A stretch of 64,000 bases of DNA from Arthrobacter globiformis NBRC 12137 (GCF_000238915.1 NZ_BAEG01000027.1:1-64000), one strand, 5' to 3'; shown: positions 51,470-61,467, counted from the stretch's first letter. Numbers and translations are program-made. The notes: generated from the letters alone by a model not told the origin.

Positions 51470-52426
51470 ATGGACTTTCCCGCGCTCCCAGTTGACGTTC
51501 AACCCCGCCCCTGGACGGGCCGCTACGACGGCGACGGCGAAGCCCACCGCCGGTGGTGGCAGGCGGTGACGCCTGCCACCGGTAAGACTGCGCTGGGCTC
51601 CGCCACGCAGCGCCCGGCCGTGATTCTCGGGTTCTGCAGTGACGAGGGCGTGCGCCGGAACAAGGGCAGGACCGGAGCCGCGGCCGCCCCGGCGGCCATC
51701 CGCAGTGCACTGGGACCGCTCGCCTACCACTCGGAGCGGCCGGTCGCCGACGCCGGTGACGTGGCGGTCCGCGACGGCGAACTGGAGGCAGGCCAGGCCC
51801 GCGCAGGCCTCGCCGTTGCGGCACTGCTCGACGGCGGCCGCCTCACCGTGCTGCTGGGCGGCGGCCACGAAACCGCCTACGCCAGCTACCTCGGTGTGGC
51901 AGGGTCCCGGGCGGTCCGCGATGGCCAGCGGCTGGGCGTGCTCAACCTTGATGCCCACTTCGACCTCCGGGACGAGGACGCCCCCAGCTCCGGGACCCCA
52001 TTCCTCCAGATGGCCCGCGCGGAAGCGGCCGCGGGGCGCGAACTGAAGTACGCCGTCGTCGGAATTTCCGAACCCAACAACACGCGCGCGCTGTTCAGCA
52101 CCGCCGACGAGCTGGGCGTGAAATACCTCCTGGACGAGGACTGCACCGCCGCCGCGGCCGAGGCCTTTGTGGCGGATTTCCTCAGCGGGATCGATGTCCT
52201 TTACCTGACCATCGACCTGGACGTGCTGCCGGCTGCGGTGGCCCCGGGCGTCAGCGCCCCGGCGGCGTACGGCGTTCCGCTGCCGGTGATCAGTGCCGTC
52301 TGCCGCCAGGCGGTGGCCAGCGGCAAGCTGCTGCACGCGGACGTGGCCGAACTGAACCCGGCCTTCGACATCGACAACCGGACCGCCCGCGTGGCCGCGC
52401 GTCTGGTCAGCATCCTGCTGGGCTGA
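51470..52426 (+). CDS. hutG: Formimidoylglutamase
   Basis: 318 residues of the ureohydrolase (arginase) family. Manganese motifs LLGGGHETAY, LGVLNLDAHFDLRD and LTIDLDVLPAAVAPGVS. The last matches the HutG branch. It cleaves N-formimidoyl-glutamate to glutamate and formamide, the last step of the Hut pathway. It is 4.6 kb from hutH-hutU and on the opposite strand, so it is transcribed separately. Confidence 0.9.
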   Translation: MDFPALPVDVQPRPWTGRYDGDGEAHRRWWQAVTPATGKTALGSATQRPAVILGFCSDEGVRRNKGRTGAAAAPAAIRSALGPLAYHSERPVADAGDVAVRDGELEAGQARAGLAVAALLDGGRLTVLLGGGHETAYASYLGVAGSRAVRDGQRLGVLNLDAHFDLRDEDAPSSGTPFLQMARAEAAAGRELKYAVVGISEPNNTRALFSTADELGVKYLLDEDCTAAAAEAFVADFLSGIDVLYLTIDLDVLPAAVAPGVSAPAAYGVPLPVISAVCRQAVASGKLLHADVAELNPAFDIDNRTARVAARLVSILLG

Positions 52427-52472
52427 GCGTTCGTCCGGCTTGTCCGGGGCCGTCTAAATCCTTGGTCCCGGG

Positions 52473-54692
52473 CTAATCCTTGGGCTTGGGCTTGGCCGTG
52501 GGCTTCGGGGCTGGACGGGCGGGCGCCTTGGGCTTCGCCGCGGGCTTGCTGACGATCGACGCCGGCGGCTTGGGGAAGGCGGCGGCGGGATAGAGCCGCG
52601 CCACCTGGAGCATGTAGTTTGCCCACTGCGGACCCGCGATCATGTAGCCGTCAATGCGGTCGTAGTGCGTGCCCTTGATGGTGATGTTCCGGCCCGGACG
52701 CTGCTGGCCCTCGAGGGCGTCCCCGAAGAACGAGGCCGTGGCCAGGCCGGTGGTGTAGCCCAGCACCCAGGTGGCGCCGTTGCTGTTGTTGGTGCCTGTT
52801 TTGGCCGCCACCGGCACGCTCTTTTGCACCTTGGGGTTGATGTAGATTCCGGAGCCCTTGTTGAGCATGTCCTGCAATGCCTTATTCACCCCGCGGACCA
52901 CGTTCTTGTCCACGGTTTCGCTGCACTTCTGCACCTCCGCGGGCAGCTTCTTGCCCGCCATGTCCGCCACCCCGGCCAGGGCCACCGGCACGCAGTAGCG
53001 GCCGTCCGCGGCGAAGGTGGCAAAGGCGTTGGCCATGGTCAGCGGGGCAACGCCGGTGCCGCCCAGGAGGTTGCCCAGCTGGTGCATGTCGATTGGCGTC
53101 CCGTCCAGCCCGCTGCGGAGCCCGACCGCGTTGACCATGTTCTGGATCCCGCAGAAGTCCAGCTGCGCGGCCTCGGCAAAGGTGGCCGTGTTGATGGAGT
53201 TGTAGAGCCCGTAGTCGGCCGGCATCTTGCGGTAGTAGCCCTCCGAGGCGTTCTGCAGGTCGTCAGCCGTTTCAAGTCCTGCCCTGCGCTGCTTGGTGCT
53301 GTAGCCGCCGGCCACCTTGCCGCAGGAGGACCGCCAGCGGAAGCCCAGCGGATACTCGCGCTTCGAAGCGTCCACGACCGTGGTCATGGTCTTGCCCTGG
53401 TGCAGCCACTCGGCGAAGGTGAAGGGCTTCATGGTGGATCCGGGCTGGAACCCGCCGGCGCCGTTGAGGTCGTTGCCGATGGCGTCCTTGGCGTCCACGT
53501 TGAAGTTCAGCTGGGTGTCGAACTTGCCGGGCTGGGGCAGGTACACCGTGTTCTGCGCCATCGCCAGGACCCGGCCGGTGCCCGGCTGGACGGTGACCAG
53601 CGAAGCGCCCCACCTGTCCGGATTGGCGCCGGCGGTGGCGTTCACCTGCGCCTGGGCCTTGGCCTGCAGCCGGCTGTCCAGCGTGGTGGTGATGGTCAGG
53701 CCGCCGCGGAAGAGCCGCTTTTCCCGGGCCTCTGTGTCAGCGCCGTAGGCCGGGTTGTTGAGGAAGAGCCGGGTCACGTAGTCGCAGAAGTACGGGGCCA
53801 TGGTGGCAGCGGCGCACCCCTGCTGCGAAGGCCGCACCTTCAGGCCGACCCCTGAAGCCACCGCGGCGTCATGCTGCTTCTTGGTGATCATCTTCTGCTT
53901 GAGCATTTCGCCAAGGACCTGGTTGCGGCGCTTCAGCGAGTTCTTGGGGTTGGCCACAGGATCGTAGAAGCTGGGGCTGTTAACCAGGCCCGCGAGCAGC
54001 GCAGACTGCGGCAGGGTCAGCCTGCTGGCCGGAAGGCTGAAGAAATACTGGGCCGCCGCCTCAATGCCATAGGCGCTGCGGTTGAAGAAGACGATGTTGA
54101 GGTAGCCCTCGAGGATCTGGTCCTTGGTGAATTTCTTCTCCAAGGCCATGGCGAGCCGCATCTCGCGCAGCTTGTCCCCCATGGTCTTCTGCCCGCTGAG
54201 CACCACCTGGTCCTCACGGCCTTCGGAAATCAGGGACTCGTTCACAATGTTGGTGACGTACTGCTGGGTGAGGGTGGAGGCGCCCTGCCGGTCGCCGCGG
54301 GTCAGGTTGCTGGTCAGAGCGCGGAGGATGCCCTGCGTGTCCACGCCGCTGTGCTCATAGAACCGGCTGTCCTCGATGGCGACGACGGCCTTCCGGATAA
54401 ACGGGGACATCTGCTTCAGCGGAACGCGGACCCTGTTCTCTGAGTAGAACGTAGCGATGAGCTTGCCGTCAGCCGTCAGCATGCGGGTGGTTTGCGACGG
54501 CGCAGGCACCGCGAGTTCGGTGGGCAGGCTGTTGAAGTAGGAAATCGACCTGCTGACCGAGGTGCCGGCGAGGGCGGCCCCGGGCACCAGGAAGCTGGCC
54601 ACGAGGACCCCGCAGAGGCAGCTGACAATCACGAACCCCAGCAGCTTTGCCAGCGCGAGGGCCAAACGGGATACCAACCTTCTGCCTGCCAT
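52473..54692 (-). CDS. Class A penicillin-binding protein
   Basis: 739 residues. One N-terminal TM; GT51 glycosyltransferase with catalytic E107 (VAIEDSRFYEHSGVD) and GASTLTQQYVTNIV; transpeptidase with Ser in GSTMKPFTFAEW (~420), SIN (~497) and KTGTNNSNGATWVLGY (~640). Lys/Pro/Ala-rich C-terminal tail (KPKAPARPAPKPTAKPK). Bifunctional peptidoglycan synthase. Alone on its strand. Confidence 0.95.
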   Translation of the reverse strand: MAGRRLVSRLALALAKLLGFVIVSCLCGVLVASFLVPGAALAGTSVSRSISYFNSLPTELAVPAPSQTTRMLTADGKLIATFYSENRVRVPLKQMSPFIRKAVVAIEDSRFYEHSGVDTQGILRALTSNLTRGDRQGASTLTQQYVTNIVNESLISEGREDQVVLSGQKTMGDKLREMRLAMALEKKFTKDQILEGYLNIVFFNRSAYGIEAAAQYFFSLPASRLTLPQSALLAGLVNSPSFYDPVANPKNSLKRRNQVLGEMLKQKMITKKQHDAAVASGVGLKVRPSQQGCAAATMAPYFCDYVTRLFLNNPAYGADTEAREKRLFRGGLTITTTLDSRLQAKAQAQVNATAGANPDRWGASLVTVQPGTGRVLAMAQNTVYLPQPGKFDTQLNFNVDAKDAIGNDLNGAGGFQPGSTMKPFTFAEWLHQGKTMTTVVDASKREYPLGFRWRSSCGKVAGGYSTKQRRAGLETADDLQNASEGYYRKMPADYGLYNSINTATFAEAAQLDFCGIQNMVNAVGLRSGLDGTPIDMHQLGNLLGGTGVAPLTMANAFATFAADGRYCVPVALAGVADMAGKKLPAEVQKCSETVDKNVVRGVNKALQDMLNKGSGIYINPKVQKSVPVAAKTGTNNSNGATWVLGYTTGLATASFFGDALEGQQRPGRNITIKGTHYDRIDGYMIAGPQWANYMLQVARLYPAAAFPKPPASIVSKPAAKPKAPARPAPKPTAKPKPKD

Positions 54693-54756
54693 GATCCAAG
54701 CTCACCACACGATCGGCCGGAAAGCAGAATACCCGCGTGATTCGTGATCCGCTGGG

Positions 54757-56061
54757 TCAGACCGGCGTGTGCGGCGCCTTTCCCTCGTCGCCAAATTTCT
54801 CGGCCGCCTTGTGCTCGCGGAGCCGGTCCAGACGCTTCATGACCGGCGCCGTGGTGGCCCCGTGAAGCACCACGGACATGGCCACGACGAGTCCGATGAT
54901 GCTCCACAGGCGCTCCGCCTGGTCCCCGAAGCTGCCCTGGCCCAAGGCGTACGAAAGGTAATACAGGGAGCCGATGCCCCGGATGCCGAAGAAGGAAATG
55001 GCGATCCGTTCCCGGGGACCGGTCTTGCCGCGGGCCAGCGCCAGCCAGCCGGACAGCGGACGGACCAGGACCAGGAAGGCCAGCGCCACGCCCACCTCGA
55101 CCCACCCGACGTCGGCCAGCAGGCCCCGCACGATCGCCCCGCCCAAGAGGACCAGGATGACCACCGTCAGGAGCCGCTCGAGCTGTTCCACGTAGGAGTG
55201 AAGGATGCGGTGATAGCCGTGGGTGCGTTCCGCCGCCCTGATGGTCACGGCACAGACGAACACAGCGATGAAGCCGTAGCCCTCGATCATTTCGGTGACG
55301 CCGTACGCCAGGAAGGTGGCGGCCAGCGCAACGAAGCCCTCGGAGTGGTTGGACAGCCGGATGCTGTCGTGCCGGGCGGAGAAGAACAGCCGGGCCAGCA
55401 CCTTGCCAGTACCGTAGCCCAGCAGCACGCCCATTCCGATGCGCCACAGGACGTCCACGCCGAACCACTCCGGAAACCAGGCCGACGGCGCGGTCCCCAC
55501 GAGGCTCATGGCAATGGCCAGGTACACAAAGGGAAAGGCCAGCCCGTCGTTCAGTCCCGCCTCCGAGGTCAGGGCGAACCTGACCTCGTCCTCCTGGTCG
55601 GTGCCCTCTTCCTCGTCGGCCGGCTCTCCCACCTGCACCTCGGACGCCAGGACCGGATCCGTGGGGGCCAGGGCGGCGGCCACGAGGAGCGCGGCGGCGA
55701 GTCCCAGGCCCAGCAGCCAGAGTCCAAGGAGTGTCAGGCCGAGCATGCACAGGGGCATCGCAATACCGAGCATCCGCCAGGTGGTGGCCCAGTTGCGCCG
55801 CCCCACCGGACGGTCCAGCGCCAGCCCGGCTCCCATCAGCGAGATGATCACGCACACCTCGGTCAGATGCAGCGTCAGTTCGGGGTGCCGGACAGGGCTC
55901 GGGTCGGGAAGATTGGGAAGCAGGCCGAAGGCGGCGGCGCCGGCGCCCAGGAACACCATCGGCATGGAGATTGGAGCATCGCGCAGGGCCTTGGGCAGGA
56001 TCGCGGCAACAAAGACGGCTATGCCCGCCGCGGCGAACATGATGCTGGCACCTTCAAACAC
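54757..56061 (-). CDS. CPA1-type cation/proton antiporter
   Basis: 434 residues, about 12 TM. LAAALLVAAALAPTDPVLAS and RFALTSEAGLNDGLAFPFVY carry the conserved PTDPV and LND motifs of NhaP-like Na+(K+)/H+ antiporters. GTG 56061 has AGGAGG seven bases upstream; the frame continues to 56181 without a ribosome site. Role: pH and sodium homeostasis. Confidence 0.92.
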   Translation of the reverse strand: MFEGASIMFAAAGIAVFVAAILPKALRDAPISMPMVFLGAGAAAFGLLPNLPDPSPVRHPELTLHLTEVCVIISLMGAGLALDRPVGRRNWATTWRMLGIAMPLCMLGLTLLGLWLLGLGLAAALLVAAALAPTDPVLASEVQVGEPADEEEGTDQEDEVRFALTSEAGLNDGLAFPFVYLAIAMSLVGTAPSAWFPEWFGVDVLWRIGMGVLLGYGTGKVLARLFFSARHDSIRLSNHSEGFVALAATFLAYGVTEMIEGYGFIAVFVCAVTIRAAERTHGYHRILHSYVEQLERLLTVVILVLLGGAIVRGLLADVGWVEVGVALAFLVLVRPLSGWLALARGKTGPRERIAISFFGIRGIGSLYYLSYALGQGSFGDQAERLWSIIGLVVAMSVVLHGATTAPVMKRLDRLREHKAAEKFGDEGKAPHTPV

Positions 56062-56283
56062 GGTCGCCTCCTGCGCCGTCAGCCTCTCGGACCTGACCAA
56101 CACTAGCGCGCAAGGCACGAGGCAGCGTGGCGCAGGGTCGCTTGCAAATGCCGCGCCAGGGCAAAATGGTTGATAAGACAACTATCGTCAACAGGCTTGT
56201 CAAATGACAGTCATCTTACCTTTGTGCTGATTCCCGGTAGAATGGTCTATTGCCCCCCGGCAAGAACCAAAGAAAGTCAGTAC

Positions 56284-56544
56284 ATGAGCACAGCAACCAT
56301 GGAGCGCCCAACCGCTCCTTTGAGCGCGTCCCGCTCAGCGGATGCCCGGTCCATCGACCTGGCCTTCACCAGCGCCGACCAGGTCCACGACGGCCTGGAA
56401 AGCGCGGTTGAGACGCTGATCGAAACCGCTGCCCAGGAAGGCACCTGCGGCATCAAGGTCACCCGCCTGGAGCCAGGCCGTTACACGGTGGCCCTCGACG
56501 AGTCCGTTCCCTTCGGTGAAACACACGAGGACATCGCAGCCTAA
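56284..56544 (+). CDS. Small hypothetical protein
   Basis: 86 residues, acidic. AFTSADQVHDGLESAVETLIETAAQEGTCG then IKVTRLEPGRYTVALDESVPFGET, a helix followed by two strands. No signal or TM. Strong terminator directly downstream, so it is expressed as a separate unit. Function unknown. Confidence 0.7.
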   Translation: MSTATMERPTAPLSASRSADARSIDLAFTSADQVHDGLESAVETLIETAAQEGTCGIKVTRLEPGRYTVALDESVPFGETHEDIAA

Positions 56545-56550
56545 CACGCG

Positions 56551-56616
56551 AAAAAGCCCCCGATCCTGAGCCCATTCTGGCCGAAACGCCGAATGATCCA
56601 AGGTCGGGGGCTTTTT
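56551..56616 (+). terminator. Rho-independent terminator
   Basis: AAAAAGCCCCCGA (56551-56563) pairs with TCGGGGGCTTTTT (56604-56616), closing a loop of about 40 bases. A/T runs on both sides let it serve the plus-strand small gene and the convergent one at 56656. Confidence 0.85.
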
Positions 56617-56655
56617 GATTTCCTGTGTGCGTTCTACCGCACGGCTTCAGCCGGA

Positions 56656-56892
56656 TTACATCCGGCGCACCTGCACGCCGTCGGACTTCATAAAGAGCTG
56701 CGACTCTGCTGCTCCGCTGCAGACCAGCCACAGCACGTTTCCGCTCCGTGAGATTTCTTCCACCTCGCCTGCCGCAATGACGTGCGCCTGCTTGATGATC
56801 TCAACCCGCTCGCCCACGTGCAGCGATCCCCAGTCGGAAACCGTAGCTGCGTGTGCCATGCGTCTGGACAGAACTGTCCCGCGTGCTTTCAT
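56656..56892 (-). CDS. Small hypothetical protein (SH3-like pattern)
   Basis: 78 residues. WGSLHVGERVEIIKQAHVIAAGEVEEISRSGNVLWLVCSG has the strand-turn-strand rhythm of an SH3-like or Tudor-like beta barrel. ATG 56892; upstream AGAAG is a weak ribosome site. Convergent with the 86-residue gene across a shared terminator. Function unknown. Confidence 0.65.
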   Translation of the reverse strand: MKARGTVLSRRMAHAATVSDWGSLHVGERVEIIKQAHVIAAGEVEEISRSGNVLWLVCSGAAESQLFMKSDGVQVRRM

Positions 56893-57014
56893 GTGAACTT
56901 CTACCCCTTTGTGGATGTTCTTCTTACGCCACAGCTTCTTTGATGTGACGTTTACTACACCTTTAGTTCTACTACACTCGCAGGGCTCTGTGCCGCGCGT
57001 TGCAGAGTATTTCG

Positions 57015-57044
57015 GCACCGCCGGCAAATGTTTGCCGGCGGTGC
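57015..57044. terminator. Hairpin downstream of hutH
   Basis: GCACCGCCGGCAA-ATGT-TTGCCGGCGGTGC, perfect 13-base arms, 14 bases past the hutH stop. No U-run follows on the minus strand, but the stem strength and position suit a terminator of the hutUH transcript. Confidence 0.7.
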
Positions 57045-57057
57045 ACAATGTTCACCT

Positions 57058-58650
57058 CTAGGCGAGGTTTCCGACGGCGGATTCGGCTGCCGTCCGCACC
57101 GCGCCGGAGGCGACCAGCCGGTCGGCGGCCTCAAGCTCGGGTGAGAGGAACCGGTCCGTGCCCGGACCTCCAACGACGGTCCGCAGCGTTTCGAGGACCG
57201 CCGCCCCGGCAGGTCCGGGCGTCAGCTGGCCACCCGAAAGCTGGGTGCGCATGTCAATCGCCCGTGCCGAGGTCACGAGTTCGATCGCGAGCACCCGGCG
57301 CAGGTTCTCCACGGCCTTCCGGAGCTTGCGGGCAGCGTGCCAGCCCATGGACACGTGGTCTTCCTGCATGGCGGAGCTCGGGATGGAGTCCACGGACGCG
57401 GGAACCGCGAGCCGCTTGTTGTCCGAGACCAGACCGGCCTGGGTGTACTGGGCGATCATGAGGCCCGAGTCCACGCCCGGATCCGCGGCCAGGAACGCCG
57501 GCAAACCGTGCGAGCGGGCCGGGTCCAGCATGCGGTCCGTCCGCCGTTCGGCGATGGAGCTAAGGTCCGCGACCGCGATGGCCAGATAGTCGAGCACGTA
57601 GGCCACCGGGGCACCGTGGAAGTTGCCGTTGGAGCTGACCCGGCCGTCAGGCAGGACCACCGGGTTGTCGATGGCGGCCGCGAGTTCACGGGAAGCCACC
57701 AGTTCGGCGTGGTCCACGGTGTCCCTTACGGCGCCCGCGACCTGGGGTGCGCAGCGCAGGGAGTAGGCGTCCTGGACGCGGGAATCGCCCACGCGGTGCG
57801 AGGCAACGATCGCTGAGTCGGAAAGAACCCGGAGCATGTTGTCGGCACTGGCCGCCTGGCCCGGGTGCGGCCGCAGGGCGGCGTGCAGCTCGGGCAGGAA
57901 CACCTGGTCGGTGCCGAGCAGCGCCTCGACGCTGAGCGCCGCGGTGATGTCCGCCGTCGTCAGCAGTTGCCGCAGGTCCGCAATGGCCATCAGGAGCATG
58001 CCCAGCATGCCCTCGGTGCCGTTGACCAGCGCCAGCCCCTCCTTCTCGGCCAGGGTCACCGGCTCGATGCCGTGCGCGGCGAGCAGCTCGGCAACTGTGG
58101 GCTGGCCGGCACCCCCGTAGAGTTCGCCGTCAGGCCCGGCTGCCTCGCCTTCGCCCATGAGGACAAGGGCGCAGTGGGACAGCGGTGCGAGGTCGCCGGA
58201 GCAGCCCAGTGAACCGAACTCGCGGACCACCGGGGTGATGCCGGCGTTCAGCACATCCACCATGGTCTGCAGGACCACGGGCCGGACCCCGGTGCGGCCC
58301 GATGCCAGCGTCTTGGCGCGCAGGAACATGATGCCGCGCACCACTTCGCGTTCCACCGCCGGGCCCATGCCGGCGGCGTGGCTGCGGATGAGGGACTTCT
58401 GCAGCTGGGTGCGCAGCTCGTTCGGGATGTGCCGGTTGGCGAGCGCGCCGAAGCCGGTGGAGATGCCGTAGGCCGGGACTTCGCTGTGGGCCAGTTCGTC
58501 GATGTGCGCGCGGACCTTGGCGACCGTGTCCAGTGCTTCCTGGGAGACGGTCACCTCGGCGTCGTGGCGGGCGACGGCGACGACGTCCTCAGGCGTGACA
58601 CCGCTGGCACCGAGGGTAACGGTAAGCGGTTCGTGGGTAATGGCAGTCAT
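57058..58650 (-). CDS. hutH: Histidine ammonia-lyase
   Basis: 530 residues. YGISTGFGALA with catalytic Y61, and the MIO prosthetic group segment GSLGCSGDLAPLSHCAL with C150-S151-G152 as the cyclising triad (the textbook triad is Ala-Ser-Gly). It converts histidine to urocanate and ammonia. It follows hutU by 72 bases on the same strand, so it is second in the operon. Confidence 0.95.
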   Translation of the reverse strand: MTAITHEPLTVTLGASGVTPEDVVAVARHDAEVTVSQEALDTVAKVRAHIDELAHSEVPAYGISTGFGALANRHIPNELRTQLQKSLIRSHAAGMGPAVEREVVRGIMFLRAKTLASGRTGVRPVVLQTMVDVLNAGITPVVREFGSLGCSGDLAPLSHCALVLMGEGEAAGPDGELYGGAGQPTVAELLAAHGIEPVTLAEKEGLALVNGTEGMLGMLLMAIADLRQLLTTADITAALSVEALLGTDQVFLPELHAALRPHPGQAASADNMLRVLSDSAIVASHRVGDSRVQDAYSLRCAPQVAGAVRDTVDHAELVASRELAAAIDNPVVLPDGRVSSNGNFHGAPVAYVLDYLAIAVADLSSIAERRTDRMLDPARSHGLPAFLAADPGVDSGLMIAQYTQAGLVSDNKRLAVPASVDSIPSSAMQEDHVSMGWHAARKLRKAVENLRRVLAIELVTSARAIDMRTQLSGGQLTPGPAGAAVLETLRTVVGGPGTDRFLSPELEAADRLVASGAVRTAAESAVGNLA

Positions 58651-58722
58651 GGTTCCTACTTCAGTGGTGGAGGTTTGCGGCGGTGGTTGAGCTTGTCGAA
58701 ACCTGGAATTCGGCAGGCTCGA

Positions 58723-60420
58723 TCACCGGGACTCGTTCATGGGGATGCGGACGCCGCGTTCCTTGGCGACGTCGACGGCGCGGTCGTAGCCGGCATCGAC
58801 ATGCCGGATCACGCCCATGCCCGGATCGTTGGTGAGGAGCCGCTCGAGTTTCTGCGCCGCGAGGTCGGTACCGTCGGCGACGGATACCTGGCCTGCGTGG
58901 ATGGAGCGGCCGATGCCCACTCCCCCGCCGTGGTGCAGCGAGACCCACGTGGCGCCGGACGCCGTGTTGAGCAGGGCGTTGAGCATGGGCCAGTCGGCGA
59001 TGGCGTCGGAGCCGTCGGCCATGGCCTCGGTCTCGCGGTACGGCGAGGCGACGGAGCCGGAGTCGAGGTGGTCGCGGCCGATCACGATGGGCGCCTTGAC
59101 CTTGCCTTCCTTGACCAGCCGGTTGAACAACAGGCCGGCCTTGGCACGTTCGCCGTAGCCCAGCCAGCAGATCCGGGCGGGCAGGCCTTCGAATTCGACG
59201 CGCTCCTGGGCGGCGTCGATCCAGCGGTGCAGGTGCTTGTTCTCCGGGAACAGTTCCTTGATGGCCTCATCGGTGACGCGGATATCTTCCGGGTCACCGG
59301 ACAGGGCAACCCAGCGGAACGGGCCGAGGCCTTCGCAGAACAGCGGCCGGATGTAGGCGGGGACGAAGCCGGGGAATTCGAACGCCCGGCTGTAGCCGCC
59401 CTTGCGGGCCTCGTCGCGGATGGAGTTGCCGTAGTCGAACACCTCGGCGCCGGCGTCCTGGAACTCGACCATGGCCTGGACGTGCTTGGCCATCGAGGCC
59501 TGGGCCTTCTTGGTGAAGCCCTCCGGATCAGCCTCGGCTTCGCGGTGCCATTCGTCCACGGAAATGCCCTCCGGCAGGTAGCTCAGGGGGTCGTGTGCGG
59601 AGGTCTGGTCGGTGACAATGTCGACCGTCAGCTCGCCGGCCTTGTGGCGGCGAAGCAGTTCGGGGAAGACCTCGGCCGCGTTGCCCACATAGCCCACGGA
59701 CCAGCCGCGGCGTTCCTCTTTGGCTTTGAGGACCTTGGCGATGGCGGCCTCGAGGTCGGTTTCCACCTCGTCCAGGTAGCGCTTGCCGGCGCGGCGGCGC
59801 AGTCGGGTCTCGTCGACGTCGACAATCAGGCAGGCGCCCTCGTTCAGGGTGACGGCCAGCGGCTGGGCGCCGCCCATGCCGCCGCAGCCGCCGGTCAGCG
59901 TCAGGGTTCCCGCCAATGTGCCGTTTTCGTCCCCGGTGATCTTGCGGGCGATCGCGGCGAAGGTCTCGAAGGTGCCCTGCAGGATGCCCTGGGTTCCGAT
60001 GTAGATCCAGGAGCCTGCCGTCATCTGGCCGTACATCATCAGGCCCTCGGCCTCGAGCCGGCGGAATTCCGGCCACGTGGCCCAGTCGCCGACGAGGTTG
60101 GAGTTGGCGAGCAGCACGCGCGGCGCCCACTCGTTGGTGCGGAACACCCCGACGGGCTTTCCGGACTGGACCAGCAGGGTCTCGTCCTTGTCCATGGTTT
60201 CGAGGGTTCGGGTGATGGCGTCGAATGCTGCCCAGGACCGGACCGCGCGGCCGGTGCCACCGTAGACCACCAGGTCATCGGGGCGTTCGGCGACCTCGGG
60301 ATCCAGGTTGTTCATGAGCATGCGCAGGGGTGCCTCGGTCTGCCAGGACTTGGCGGTGAGCTCGGTGCCGCGGGCTGCTTTGACCGGGCGGGCACCGGTG
60401 GTGAAATCGGCGGGTGCCAT
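58723..60420 (-). CDS. hutU: Urocanate hydratase
   Basis: 565 residues. [21 protein letters not shown] (NAD+ region; broken here at 20) and [20 protein letters not shown], with the conserved Cys region, identify urocanase. It converts urocanate to imidazolonepropionate with tightly bound NAD+. ATG 60420 follows GAAGGAGCC. hutI, the next enzyme, is not in this window. Confidence 0.95.
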   Translation of the reverse strand: MAPADFTTGARPVKAARGTELTAKSWQTEAPLRMLMNNLDPEVAERPDDLVVYGGTGRAVRSWAAFDAITRTLETMDKDETLLVQSGKPVGVFRTNEWAPRVLLANSNLVGDWATWPEFRRLEAEGLMMYGQMTAGSWIYIGTQGILQGTFETFAAIARKITGDENGTLAGTLTLTGGCGGMGGAQPLAVTLNEGACLIVDVDETRLRRRAGKRYLDEVETDLEAAIAKVLKAKEERRGWSVGYVGNAAEVFPELLRRHKAGELTVDIVTDQTSAHDPLSYLPEGISVDEWHREAEADPEGFTKKAQASMAKHVQAMVEFQDAGAEVFDYGNSIRDEARKGGYSRAFEFPGFVPAYIRPLFCEGLGPFRWVALSGDPEDIRVTDEAIKELFPENKHLHRWIDAAQERVEFEGLPARICWLGYGERAKAGLLFNRLVKEGKVKAPIVIGRDHLDSGSVASPYRETEAMADGSDAIADWPMLNALLNTASGATWVSLHHGGGVGIGRSIHAGQVSVADGTDLAAQKLERLLTNDPGMGVIRHVDAGYDRAVDVAKERGVRIPMNESR

Positions 60421-60554
60421 GGTGGCTCCTTCGTCTTGCGGGTGTGGGATGTATCGCTGTTGCGGGTTGCAGAATTCTTGGTTTGAGCGGAAGTGCTTCT
60501 GTATCAACTAAAGCCCCTTCTGAGCGGGCCAGACAGGGGTTTCCGGCTGGTGCT

Positions 60555-60570
60555 GTCCGGTATCCCAGAC
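60555..60570. promoter_or_regulatory. IclR/HutR-type operator upstream of hutU
   Basis: GTCCGGTATCCCAGAC, arms GTCYGG/CCRGAC. Shares 12 bases with the site at 61539-61554 and its layout with the perfect palindrome at 61606-61621. Confidence 0.55.
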
Positions 60571-60635
60571 CCAACCAGGTAGCAGCACAGGGGGTTCTCA
60601 GGGCTGGGAACGCCCCCCGCTGCTACCTAGTTGGG
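60570..60635. repeat. Long palindromic element between the IclR gene and hutU
   Basis: Arms of 17 bases (60570-60586 and 60619-60635) with one mismatch, around a loop of 32 bases that holds GGGGG and CCCCC words able to extend pairing. It lies eight bases past the IclR stop. Possible terminator for the regulator gene or a dispersed extragenic palindrome. Confidence 0.65.
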
Positions 60636-60642
60636 CTGCTGC

Positions 60643-61467
60643 CTATTTCGCAGGGCGACCGTGGATGCGCACCGAGAGTTCGTCGGCGACCTTTTGCACA
60701 CGGGCGGCGAGCACCGGCCACTGGTCCTCCGGCAGCTTGTCCTCGAGGAACGTGACGGCGACTGCCGCCGTCGGCCATCCAAGATGATCCGTGACAGCGG
60801 CGGCGATGGAGCCAAAGCCGGGTGTAACCTCCCCGTGTTCCGTGGCGTAGCCACGCTGCCGCACCTGGTCCAGGTGCGATGACAGGGCCGAGTACTTCAT
60901 AATGGCGCCCTCCACCTCGTGCCGGGCAGTGAAGGCGGCGGCATTCGGATAAAGCGCGCGGACCTGGGACTTGGGCAGTGCGGCAAGGATGGCCCGACCG
61001 CTGGCGGTAAGGTGGCTGGGCAGCCGGACCCCGACGTCGGTCACCAGGGATGGCCGGTGCTTGGCCCGCTCCTCCACAATGTAGAGCACGTCCCGGCCGT
61101 GCAGCACCGCCAGGTGTGCGCTTTCGCCAAGGACATCAACAAGGGACGCCAGCATGGGCCGCCCCAGCCTGGACAGCGGTTCCTGCCGCGAGTACGCGGA
61201 ACTGAGCTCGAAGGCGCTGATGCCGAGGCCGTAGCGCTGCTCCTCGTGCAGGTGCAGGACGAAGCCGTTCGCCTCCATGACGCCCAGGAGGTGGTAGACG
61301 CTCGAGCGGGGCAGCCCCAGCGCCGTGGCAATGTTCGACGCCGCCATCGGCCCCCGCCTGGAAGCCAACAGTTTGAGGATCCGCAGGGTGTTTTCCGCGG
61401 CGGGAACCTTCGCTTTGACCGCTGATTCCGGCCGCCTTGCCGCCGTCGCCGCCATCGTGCCTGCCAT
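60643..61467 (-). CDS. IclR family regulator, likely of histidine utilisation
   Basis: 274 residues. Winged helix with MAASNIATALGLPRSSVYHL (~46-65) and an IclR effector domain (LAVLHGRDVLYIVEERAKH; RLPSHLTASGRAILAALP). ATG 61467 follows GGAGGACAC. Upstream of hutU on the same strand and surrounded by three related palindromes, so it is the probable hut regulator; urocanate or histidine would be the expected ligand. Confidence 0.92.
   Translation of the reverse strand: MAGTMAATAARRPESAVKAKVPAAENTLRILKLLASRRGPMAASNIATALGLPRSSVYHLLGVMEANGFVLHLHEEQRYGLGISAFELSSAYSRQEPLSRLGRPMLASLVDVLGESAHLAVLHGRDVLYIVEERAKHRPSLVTDVGVRLPSHLTASGRAILAALPKSQVRALYPNAAAFTARHEVEGAIMKYSALSSHLDQVRQRGYATEHGEVTPGFGSIAAAVTDHLGWPTAAVAVTFLEDKLPEDQWPVLAARVQKVADELSVRIHGRPAK

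Noticed and set aside
58378..60486. 702-codon plus-strand frame
   Set aside because: Antisense to hutU; low-complexity Gly/Asp/Val product and no ribosome site.
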